NCBI GenBank assembly: GCA_014655195.1
Contig: BNBH01000040.1
Location: 1-36,451 of the forward strand
Length of the DNA: 36,451 nucleotides
Direction: 5' to 3'
Source: Streptomyces cellulosae
Lineage (GTDB): Bacteria; Actinomycetota; Actinomycetes; Streptomycetales; Streptomycetaceae
A program made the translations under genes and the position numbers. Positions 8,875-15,966 of the stretch are shown here, in pieces. Within the stretch, counting starts at the first letter, position 1, and each line of letters begins with the position of its first letter. The notes under the pieces are model-generated. The model saw only the letters and a list, made by a program, of their open reading frames with translations, searched no databases and was not told the DNA's origin.

Positions 8875-9739
8875 GACCGTGTCCTACGTGGTGAGGCGGA
8901 CGAGCCGCTTGTAGCAGCACAGGGCGGCGGCGAGGCCGAGAAAGGCCAGGTAGTTGCGGGGATCTCGCTCGTAGCGAGGACTCAGGCGGCGGTAGCCGGA
9001 CAGCCAGGACATCGTCCGCTCGATGACCCAGCGGCGACGCCCTAATCGTTCGCTGGACTCGATGCCCTTGCGGGCGATGCGCACGCCGATCCGCTTGCCC
9101 CGGAGCCATCTGCGCAGGTCGGCCCGGTCGTAGGCTTTGTCCGCATGCAGGCGCTGGGGCTTGAAGTACCGGCCGCGGTAGGGGTCGTGTCTCGTTTGGT
9201 GACCCTCCACCATCGGCTTCAGACCTTCGCTGTCGTGGATGTTGCCGGCCGAGACGCCGACGAGGAGGGGCAGTCCGTTCGTGTCCGACAGGATGTGCAT
9301 CTTGGAACCCGGCTTGCCCCGATCCACGGGGCTCGGACCTGTGTGTTCGCCCCCTTTTTCGCCCTCACGTGGGCGGTGTCGAGCACGACGCGGGTGACGT
9401 CGAGGAGGCCGGCGTCGTCGAGCCGATGCAGCACGGCCTCGTGCAACCGCCCCCAGACACCGGCTCTCGACCAGATCAGGAACCGCCGATGGGCGGTCGA
9501 CTTCGAGACGCCGAAGCAGGGCGGCAACGCACGCCAGGCGCAGCCGGACACCAGGACGTAGATGATCGCGGCGAACAGCGTCTCATCAGGCGTGTCCTGT
9601 GTTCCGCCGCCCTGCGGCCGCACCTTCGACGGCGGGATCAGCGGCTTCGCGATCTCCCACAACCCGTCCGGAACAATCCAACTCCACGTACCCCGCCCCA
9701 TGAACGAAACAACGACGCCTCACCACGTAGGACACGGTC
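8875..9739 (-). mobile_element. IS5-family insertion sequence A (complete, 865 bp)
   Basis: The element is bounded by inverted repeats starting GACCGTGTCCTACGTGGTGA at 8875 and its complement ending at 9739. It is flanked by TAA on both sides (8872-8874 and 9740-9742), matching the 3-bp TNA duplication typical of some IS5 groups. It carries one transposase split into two overlapping frames. The right TAA is shared with the next element. Confidence 0.9.
8884..9701 (-). CDS. IS5-family transposase, two frames joined by probable -1 frameshift
   Basis: OrfA starts at ATG 9701 (MGRGTWSWIVPDGLWEIAKP) and carries GCAWRALPPCFGVSKSTAHR and the first catalytic Asp in VVLDTAHVRAKKG. It would run out of frame beyond the A5G5 run at 9350-9359. 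A -1 slip there gives AKKGGEHTGPSPVDRGKPG and continues into OrfB with LHADKAYDR (second Asp) and RRWVIERTMSWLSGYRRL (catalytic Glu), ending at 8884 inside the terminal repeat. All DDE residues are present, so the element may still be active. It is the normal arrangement for this IS type, not a broken gene. Confidence 0.88.
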
Positions 9740-9742
9740 TAA

Positions 9743-10601
9743 GACGTCGTTTCACTTGGTGAGTCGGCGGTGGGCGATGAGGGCTGCGGCGATGCCGACG
9801 AAGGCGAGGAAGTGTTCGGCCTTTCGCTCGTAGCGGCGGTGCAGCCTTCGGCATCCGGCCAGCCAGGAGACCGTTCTTTCGACGACCCAGCGGTGTCGGG
9901 CCAGTCGGGTGGAAGACTCGGTGCCCTTGCGGGCGATGCGGTGGCGGATGCGACGCTCGCGAAGCCATTTCCGCAGGTGGTCGTAGTCGTAGCCCTTGTC
10001 GGCGTGGAGCTTGGCAGGACGCCGGCGGCGCGGTCCGCGGCGGGAGCGGATGGGCGGAATCCCGCGCACGAGCGGCTGCAGGCCAAGGCTGTCGTGCATG
10101 TTGGCGCCGGAGATGCCCAGCTACAGCGGCACGCCGTTGCGGTCGGTGATGAGGTGGATTTTCGATCCGCTCTTGCCACGGTCGGTCGGATTCGGTCCGG
10201 TCAGAGGCCCCCTTTTGCCGCCCGGACGCTGACCGAATCGATCGCGCACCGGCGACCAGTCCAGCTCGCCCCGCGCACCGAGTTCGTCGAGGACGACCCG
10301 GTGGAGCCTGGCCCACACCCTGGCCTGGCTCCACTGGGCGAAGCGCCGGTAAACGGTGGGCCAGGCCGGCCCGAACACCGGCGGCAGCTGCCGCCAGGTG
10401 CAGCCCGAGGTGGCCACGAAGATGATCGCTGCCAGGCATTCGCGGTCACCGGCCCTCCGTTTGCCGCCACCCTGCGGACGTATGACCTCCGTCGGCGGGA
10501 CCACCCGCCGGAACAGCGCCCACAACTCGTCCGGCACCAACCGCTCAACCAGATCCGTCATGCACTGCTCAACGAACGATCACGCCATCAGAAACGGCGT
10601 C
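9743..10601 (-). mobile_element. IS5-family insertion sequence B (859 bp, decayed)
   Basis: The ends are GACGTCGTTTCACTTGGTGA (9743 on) and the complement of GACGCCGTTTCTGATGGCG (ending 10601), an imperfect inverted repeat. TAA flanks both sides (9740-9742 and 10602-10604). It abuts element A with only the shared TAA between them. The two elements encode related but clearly different transposases in the same orientation. Confidence 0.88.
9752..10561 (-). pseudogene. IS5-family transposase of element B (frameshift plus nonsense)
   Basis: The N-terminus from ATG 10561 (MTDLVERLVPDELWALFRRV) and the later LTGPNPTDRGKSGSKIHLIT are in one frame, but the catalytic segment RCAIDSVSVRAAKGG lies in another. 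This implies a one-base insertion near 10250, followed by the usual -1 slip at the A4G5 run around 10210. An in-frame TAG (10121-10123) then interrupts NGVPL-LGISGANMHDS. The remainder, LHADKGYDYDHLRKW and RHRWVVERTVSWLAGCRRL, is intact to 9752. The copy is therefore inactive by itself. Confidence 0.85.
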
Positions 10602-10715
10602 TAAGCTCTGCAACGAGTTCAGCGATCACGTCGGCCGACAGGCCCGTGATCCTCCGGTCGCTGATGATCGCTGCACGAGACGCGTTCCCCACCACACGAC
10701 CATGATCGACGATCA
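10602..10715 (-). pseudogene. N-terminus of the split DDE_4-type transposase
   Basis: The minus strand reads VVGNASRAAIISDRRITGLS then ADVIAELVAEL up to the TAA target site. It continues in the same frame at 8874 as RPLWHERHQARL once elements A and B are removed. A GTG near 10692-10695 is a possible start. The gene was intact at this point when the IS copies landed. Confidence 0.75.
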
Positions 10716-10753
10716 GAAGACGAACGCCTCACCGCCTACCGTGCACGAGCTCG

Positions 10754-10868
10754 TTAGGGCGCCCCGGCCGACCAGGTCGTCAATCCCGGAGCCGTCGACA
10801 ACCCCGAAATCATCGACTTCTACACCCGGTTGGGCGCCGGCCGACGGGCCCGGAGGACCCCTGCATGA
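10754..10868 (+). pseudogene. C-terminal remnant of an upstream operon gene
   Basis: The frame reads PADQVVNPGAVDNPEIIDFY then TRLGAGRRARRTPA, and its TGA overlaps the ATG of the next gene by ATGA. It begins after an in-frame TAG at 10751-10753 and has no start codon. The translational coupling suggests a true gene end whose body was lost to the IS region. The family is not recognised. Confidence 0.35.
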
Positions 10869-11640
10869 CAGCCCCGGCCGACACCGTGCACGAGGGCCCA
10901 CCGCTCGGCGGAGCCATCGACGTGCACGCCCACTTCCTCACCGCGCGACTGTGCGCCGCGATGGAGGAGGCGGGGCCACGGGCAGCCGGATGGCATGCCC
11001 GAGGTGCCCGACTGGAGCCCGAGGCGGCGCTGGCCGTGATGGACCGGAAGGGCATTGCCGCGGCCCTGCTGTCGGTGTCCTCACCTGGAGTGCACTACGG
11101 CGACGACCGCGCCGCCCGTGAACTGGCCCGCGCGGTCAACGACGAGGGAGCGGCCTTGGTCTGATCCCACTCCAGTCGCTTCGGGTTGCTGGCCTCCCTC
11201 CCCCTGCCGGATCTGCCGGCTGCGCTGGCCGAAACCCGGTACGCGTTCGAGGACCTGGGCGTCGACGGCATCACCTTGCTCACCTCCTACTCCGGCCGTC
11301 ACCTCGGCGACCCGTACTACGAGCCGCTGATGGCCGAACTCGACCGCTTCTCCGTGGTCGTCCTACTGCACCCGGCCTCGCCGCCGTGCTGGGAGGCAAC
11401 CACCGTGGTGCGACCGCGACCGACGTTGGGGTTCCTGTTGGAGAGCACACGCGCGGTGGCCAACCTGGTCCTGAAGGGCGTCCTCCAGCGGTACCCGGCC
11501 ATCCGCTTCGTCGACCCGCACGCGGGCGCCGTGCTTCCGGCCCTCGTCGGCCGGATCGCGGCACTCGCCTTCGTGGGCGAGGACCGGCCCGTCGAGGCGC
11601 AGCCACACCTGCAGTCAGCAGCTGCAGCTGCGCCTTCGTG
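10865..11640 (+). pseudogene. Amidohydrolase resembling 6-methylsalicylate decarboxylase (broken)
   Basis: Starts MTAPADTVHEGPPLGGAIDV at ATG 10865, with the metal-binding HAH (IDVHAHFL). The conserved core follows: AALAVMDRKGIAAALLSVSS, PGVHYGDDRAARELARAVN, RFGLLASLPLPDLPAALAE, HPASPPCWE and FVDPHAGAVLPAL. The family decarboxylates or hydrolyses aromatic acids (ACMSD-like amidohydrolase_2 fold). It is disabled by a shifted segment at about 10985-11020, where MPEVPDWS is readable only in another frame, by an in-frame TGA at 11162-11164, and by loss of the C-terminal third after about 11600. It just precedes the Nit1C-type operon, which has its own intact amidohydrolase of the same superfamily. 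Confidence 0.82.
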
Positions 11641-11643
11641 TAT

Positions 11644-11690
11644 TTGCCTCAGAGGCAACGGCGCGTACACGACTACTCACATGACGTGAG
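11644..11690. promoter_or_regulatory. Two inverted repeats upstream of the Nit1C-type operon
   Basis: TTGCCTC-A-GAGGCAA (11644-11658) is a perfect 7+1+7 inverted repeat. CTCACATGACGTGAG (11676-11690) is a near-perfect one. They lie 118-164 bases before the first gene of the operon, a suitable place for operators or a regulator site. No matching regulator gene is adjacent. Confidence 0.4.
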
Positions 11691-11807
11691 GATCATGTAA
11701 CGCCGTCTTATTCCGGATGCCTCGGTTCGGTAATCGCTCCTGGCTGAAGTTGTCCTCACAAGCAGCGGCGAGGTGTCAATGCCTCGGCGTCTCGCATGGA
11801 GGACTTC

Positions 11808-12113
11808 ATGCCTGAGATCTATTTCCATGTGCGCTGGCCCGATGGTGTGACCCAGCGCTGCTACTCCCCCTCCACGGTAGTCGAGGACTACCTCATGGCG
11901 GGCCACGAGTACGAACTCACCGACTTCGTTGAGCGCAGCCGCACTGCGCTCGGTATCGCCGGTGAGCGGGTGAAGGAGAAGTTCGGTATCTACTGCACCG
12001 GCGCCTTTGACCAACTCGCCCAGATCGAGCGGACCGCCGCCGCCTTCGCGGTCGTCGACGGAGCTAAGGTCACCGTCGAGTCCCTGGTCAACGCTAACTG
12101 GAGTACGCGATGA
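11808..12113 (+). CDS. MSMEG_0570-family nitrogen-starvation response protein
   Basis: A 101-aa protein. I chose ATG 11808 (MPEIYFHVRWPDGVTQRCYS) because GGAGG lies 5 bases upstream, rather than ATG 11796, which overlaps that site. The start matches the family's MPE.xFHVRWPDG signature, and the body carries FVERSRTALGIAGERVKEKF. The biochemical role is unknown. The family is named from the mycobacterial cluster in which it always accompanies nitrilase, radical SAM and flavoprotein genes, and it corresponds to one of the small conserved proteins of Nit1C clusters. This is the first gene of the operon-like run, and its TGA overlaps the next ATG (12110), so the two are translationally coupled. 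Confidence 0.88.
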   Translation: MPEIYFHVRWPDGVTQRCYSPSTVVEDYLMAGHEYELTDFVERSRTALGIAGERVKEKFGIYCTGAFDQLAQIERTAAAFAVVDGAKVTVESLVNANWSTR

Positions 12114-13426
12114 GCCCCACGGTCGGGCTGGCCGGCGCCCACTACTCGGTGGCCGTGATCGGCGGCGGACAGGCTGGTCTGTCGGTCAGCTACTGCCTAC
12201 GGCAACGAGGTATCGACCACGTCGTGGTCGAGGCGAACCGGGTCGGCCACGAGTGGCGCGAGCGCCGCTGGGACTCCTTTTGCCTGGTGACCCCGAACTG
12301 GCAGTGCCGACTGCCGGGTTTCCCCTACCAGGGCGACGATCCGGACGGGTTCATGGTCCGGGACGAGATCATTCAGTATCTCCAGGACTACGTGGCCTTC
12401 TTCCGGCCGCCGCTGGTGGAGGACGTATCGGTAACCCGGCTGCGGCGCGCCGCGGACGGCCGCTTCGAAGTGGCCACCATGGGCGGGGAGTTCACCGCCG
12501 ATCAGGTGGTGGTCGCCACCGGTCCGTACCACGCCCCGTCCATCCCGCGGATGGCCGAGCGGCTGCCCTCCCACGTCGAGCAAATCCACTCCTCCCGCTA
12601 CCGCAGCGCGGACCAGCTCCCCGAGGGGGGCGTCCTGGTCGTCGGCACCGGTCAGTCCGGCTGCCAGATCGCCGAAGACCTACATCTGGCCGGGCGGCAG
12701 GTCCACCTGGCCGTCGGCAGCGCGCCCCGCGTCGCCCGCTTCTACCGCGGCCGGGACTGTGTGGCCTGGCTCGACGACATGGGCCACTACGCGAAGAACA
12801 TAGACGAGTTCGACGACGCCGATGCCGTCCGGATGCGGGTCAACCACTACGTCACCGGGCGCGACGGCGGGCGCGACATCGACCTGCGGGCCTTGGCCCG
12901 GGACGGCATGCGCCTGTACGGGCGGCTGACCGGGATCGACGGCGCGACGCTGGAGTTCGCCGACGACCTGAAGGTCAACCTGGACCGGGCGGACGCGGTG
13001 GCCGAGGGCATCAAGGACGCCATCGACGCCCACATCGCGGCGCAGGGGATCGAGGCCCCCGCCGAGGCACGGTACGTACCGGTGTGGGAGCCCCCCGGGC
13101 ATGTGCCCGAACTCGATCTGGCCGAGGCGGGTGTGACCTCCGTCGTCTGGGCCACGGGCTTCACCCGCGACCACCGGTGGATCGAGATACCCGTCTTCGA
13201 CGGCCGCGGCTACCCCATGCACTGGCGCGGCGCGACGAGCACACCCGGCCTGTACTTCCTTGGTCTGCCCTGGCAGTACTCGTGGGGCTCCGGCCGCTTC
13301 GAAGCGGTGGGCCGGGACGCCGAGTTCCTCGCCGGCCACATCGACACCAGCCGCCGCCTCGCCGACGTGTGCGGCGCCCTCACCGGAGCACCGGCCTCCG
13401 TCGCTTCCGCCCTTCCCCTGGGCTGA
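12110..13426 (+). CDS. MSMEG_0569-family flavin-dependent oxidoreductase
   Basis: A 438-aa cytosolic flavoprotein from ATG 12110 with GGAG at spacing 6. The FAD-binding motif is VIGGGQAG (residues 16-23), followed by an acidic VVVEA strand end. The second, NAD(P)H-type Rossmann motif is VVGTGQSG, near 178. VWATGFTRDHRWIE and the late GLPWQYSWGSGRF resemble group-B flavin monooxygenases. In Nit1C clusters this protein (NitH type) is the presumed oxidative step. The substrate is unknown. It is coupled by a 4-base overlap to the MSMEG_0570 gene and is followed after 14 bases by an amidohydrolase. Nothing looks truncated. Confidence 0.9.
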   Translation: MSPTVGLAGAHYSVAVIGGGQAGLSVSYCLRQRGIDHVVVEANRVGHEWRERRWDSFCLVTPNWQCRLPGFPYQGDDPDGFMVRDEIIQYLQDYVAFFRPPLVEDVSVTRLRRAADGRFEVATMGGEFTADQVVVATGPYHAPSIPRMAERLPSHVEQIHSSRYRSADQLPEGGVLVVGTGQSGCQIAEDLHLAGRQVHLAVGSAPRVARFYRGRDCVAWLDDMGHYAKNIDEFDDADAVRMRVNHYVTGRDGGRDIDLRALARDGMRLYGRLTGIDGATLEFADDLKVNLDRADAVAEGIKDAIDAHIAAQGIEAPAEARYVPVWEPPGHVPELDLAEAGVTSVVWATGFTRDHRWIEIPVFDGRGYPMHWRGATSTPGLYFLGLPWQYSWGSGRFEAVGRDAEFLAGHIDTSRRLADVCGALTGAPASVASALPLG

Positions 13427-13440
13427 CAGGAACCACAGTC

Positions 13441-14256
13441 ATGGTCTACGACGCACACCGCCACATCGGCGTCCTGCCCGCCTACCCGTTCTACGGCGGA
13501 CCGCCCGTCAACCCGGACACCACCGCCCGCGCCACCGTCAAGCAGCTCGTCGCCGACCTCGATGACGAGGGCACCGAACGCGCCCTCGTCATCCCCAACT
13601 ACGGCGTCCCCAACCCCGCCATCGCCTTCTCCTTCAACGAGCTTGCGATCGAGGCGGCCCAGAGCGACGACCGCATCCGAGCCGCCCTGTGGGTGTCCCC
13701 CCGCCCCGAGGACGCCGAACGCACCGAGCAGGCCCTCGCCCTGGCGGGAGAGGAGGGCGTACGAGCCCTGAAGCTCAGCTTCCTGCTCGGCGGCCGCCCC
13801 ACGGACCCGGCCTGCCGCCCGCGACTGGACCGGATCTTCAAGGCGGCACAGGAGCACGGGCTGGTCGTTCATGTCCACACCTCCCCGGGTGCCGCGTCCG
13901 ACATCGACGAGGTCGGCCACCTCGTCGACTGGTACGCCGGTCAAGTTCCCGTCCATCTCGTGCACTTCGGCGGCGGAATGAGCGGTCACATCAAGCTCGT
14001 CGGCTCTCGCTTCTTCGACTGGATCGAGTCCGGCAAGCGCGTCTACACCGACCTTTCCTGGGCCATCGGCTTCACGCCTCGCTGGCTGGCCCAGGAGATC
14101 GAGCGCCGCGGCATCGGCCACGACCGGGTGCTCTTTGCCAGCGACCAGCCGTGGGGCGACTTCACAGGCGAGTACGCCCGCCTCGCCGAAGCGACCGGCG
14201 GTGGGGAACTCGGCGAACTCGTCTTCAGGGACACCTTCGCCGCGCTCTACGACTGA
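13441..14256 (+). CDS. Amidohydrolase-family metal hydrolase within the Nit1C-type cluster
   Basis: A 271-aa protein from ATG 13441. Metal-binding signatures of the amidohydrolase_2 fold are visible: YDAHRHIG (His6, His8), VVHVHTSPG, HLVHFGGGMSGH and the late FASDQPWGDF aspartate. Lys in LKLSFLLGG may be structural. It lacks a signal peptide. Relatives hydrolyse C-N or C-C bonds in small acids. Its place between the flavoprotein and the MSMEG_0572 protein suggests it processes an intermediate of the same pathway. It is about the usual length for small amidohydrolases (270-300 aa). The region in front of the ATG is open in frame but belongs to the overlapping oxidoreductase gene. Confidence 0.82.
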   Translation: MVYDAHRHIGVLPAYPFYGGPPVNPDTTARATVKQLVADLDDEGTERALVIPNYGVPNPAIAFSFNELAIEAAQSDDRIRAALWVSPRPEDAERTEQALALAGEEGVRALKLSFLLGGRPTDPACRPRLDRIFKAAQEHGLVVHVHTSPGAASDIDEVGHLVDWYAGQVPVHLVHFGGGMSGHIKLVGSRFFDWIESGKRVYTDLSWAIGFTPRWLAQEIERRGIGHDRVLFASDQPWGDFTGEYARLAEATGGGELGELVFRDTFAALYD

Positions 14257-14307
14257 CCCGCCCCACCCGGTTTCCGTACCAAGCAGCCACCAAGCAAGGA
14301 GACAGCC

Positions 14308-14838
14308 ATGTCCGAATCCGTCGTCACCGCCGAGCTCTCCGAGGTCGAGCAGAAGTCCCTCAACGAGATCCCGCACCCCTCCCTGCCCGAGGGCTCCAGC
14401 ATCTACGGCTCCACCAAGGTCTTCCCCGACTACCAGGCCGAGAACGGCGAGACCTACTTCACCCTCGTACACGGCATCGCCCACGAGTCCTCGGTCTCCT
14501 TCGTCGCCGTCCTCCAGGCCACCCGGGCCCTGCGCAAGGGCTTCGAGACCGCCATCTACTTCTACGGCCCCGGCTCCCTCAACTGCCTTGCCACCCGAGG
14601 CTTCCCGACCACCGGCAACTCCGCCTTCCCGGGCGAGCACAACATCAACAACCAGCTCAAGACGTTCATCGCCGAGGGCGGCAAGGTCTACTGCTGCCGC
14701 TTCGGACTGTCCCTGCACGGCGCCCGCGAGGAAGACCTCATCGAGGGCGTCATCCCCACCCACCCCCTCGACGTCCAGGACGCGCTGATCCACTACGCGC
14801 GCAAGGGCGCCATCATCAACTCCACCTACCAGCTGTAA
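14308..14838 (+). CDS. MSMEG_0572/Sll0783-family nitrogen-starvation response protein
   Basis: A 176-aa protein with a clear GGAG ribosome-binding site before ATG 14308. Conserved features are GIAHESSVSFVAVLQATRAL, the aromatic IYFYGPGSLNCLATRGFP and GEHNINNQLKTFIAEGGKVY with CCRFGLSLHG. Three cysteines (NCLA and KVYCCRFG) and the Gly-rich loops resemble a DsrE-like alpha/beta fold, but that is tentative. The Synechocystis homologue Sll0783 is linked to nitrogen starvation. Every known genomic context puts it with the nitrilase and radical SAM genes. The enzymatic role is unknown. The next gene begins 10 bases after its stop. Confidence 0.9.
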   Translation: MSESVVTAELSEVEQKSLNEIPHPSLPEGSSIYGSTKVFPDYQAENGETYFTLVHGIAHESSVSFVAVLQATRALRKGFETAIYFYGPGSLNCLATRGFPTTGNSAFPGEHNINNQLKTFIAEGGKVYCCRFGLSLHGAREEDLIEGVIPTHPLDVQDALIHYARKGAIINSTYQL

Positions 14839-14848
14839 GGGGCACGCC

Positions 14849-15964
14849 GTGAGCGTTGGCACCGAGCCGACAGTGACAGAGCGTACGGCCGTGGACGTGC
14901 GGATCATGACCCGCGCCGAACTCGCCCTGCGCGGAATCCGTCAGGACGTTGAGGTCCAACGGCCGGACGGTGCGGGCCCCAGCGACGACGGACACGTCCT
15001 CGTCGACGGTGCCAACGCCGCCCTGCCCCGCAACCCCGACAGCCCCTACACAGTCCGCGACGGCAAGGTCTGGCTCGGCGACGAGACCGGAGGCCTCACC
15101 GACACCGGGCTCTCCCTCACCCCCGTACGACGGCCCAGGTTCTACGACCTGACGACGGCCGACGGCACCCGCTACGAGCAGATCGCCCGCCTGCACGGCT
15201 CCGACGTCCTGGCCACCACCGTCGTGCAGACCTGCATCCGCTACGCCGAGGCCGACCGCTGCCGCTTCTGCACCATCGAGGAGTCCCTGCGCTCGGGCGC
15301 CACCGTCGCCGCCAAAACCCCGACGCAGCTCGCCGAAGTCGCCGAAGCGGCGGTCCGGCTGGACAGTGTCCGGCAGATGGTGATGACCACAGGCACGACC
15401 ACCGGCCCGGACCGGGGTGCCCGCAATCTCGTCCGTTCGGTGCGCGCCGTTCTCGAAGCGGTGCCCGGACTGCCCATTCAGGTCCAGTGCGAGCCGCCGG
15501 GGGACCTCGCGTGGATCCGTGAGTTGTACGACGCCGGCGCCACCGCCATCGGCATCCATGTCGAGTCCCTCGACGACGAGGTACGGCGGCGCTGGATGCC
15601 CGGCAAGTCGAGAGTCCCGATGGCCGAGTACGAGGCCGCGTGGGACGAGGCGGTTCGGGTCTTCGGGCCCAACCGGGTCTCCACGTACCTGCTGGTCGGG
15701 CTCGGCGAGGACCCGGATGAACTCATCGCGGGCGTGGGGAAGTTGATCGACCGCGGGGTGTACCCGTTCGTCGTCCCGTTCCGGCCGATGCGGGGAACGC
15801 TGGCCGCCCGCGACGGGGTCGAGGCCCCGAGCGCGGAACTGCTGCGGTACGTCACCGAAGGCGTCGCCGCAAAGCTGCGCGCGGCCGGGATGAGCGGCGC
15901 CGACCAGAAGGCCGGCTGCGCGGCCTGCGGGGCATGCAGCGTGCTGAAAACGGCAGGGGGGTGA
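14849..15964 (+). CDS. MSMEG_0568-family radical SAM protein
   Basis: A 371-aa protein starting at GTG 14849, 7 bases after AAGGGG. The cluster motif is unusual: TCIRYAEADRCRFC has Cys129, Cys138 and Cys141, spacing CX8CX2C, instead of CX3CX2C. VMTTGTTTGPD fits the SAM-binding GGE-like region, and IGIHVESLDDEVRRRWMPGK resembles the biotin-synthase-like barrel. The C-terminus has a second Cys set, GCAACGACS (357, 360, 363), that may bind an auxiliary Fe-S cluster. The reaction is not established. It is the NitD-type component of Nit1C clusters. It ends in a GTGA overlap with the region before the next start. Confidence 0.9.
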   Translation: MSVGTEPTVTERTAVDVRIMTRAELALRGIRQDVEVQRPDGAGPSDDGHVLVDGANAALPRNPDSPYTVRDGKVWLGDETGGLTDTGLSLTPVRRPRFYDLTTADGTRYEQIARLHGSDVLATTVVQTCIRYAEADRCRFCTIEESLRSGATVAAKTPTQLAEVAEAAVRLDSVRQMVMTTGTTTGPDRGARNLVRSVRAVLEAVPGLPIQVQCEPPGDLAWIRELYDAGATAIGIHVESLDDEVRRRWMPGKSRVPMAEYEAAWDEAVRVFGPNRVSTYLLVGLGEDPDELIAGVGKLIDRGVYPFVVPFRPMRGTLAARDGVEAPSAELLRYVTEGVAAKLRAAGMSGADQKAGCAACGACSVLKTAGG

Positions 15965-15966
15965 CG

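Noticed and set aside
11697..11701. GTAAC half-site resembling a GlnR box before the nitrogen-starvation cluster
   Set aside because: The partner half-site expected six bases later (GAAAC) is absent (TTATT), so a GlnR site is not supported.
13210..14907. 565-codon minus-strand open frame opposite the Nit1C-type genes
   Set aside because: Typical antisense composition with no motif. The plus-strand genes here match known families from end to end.
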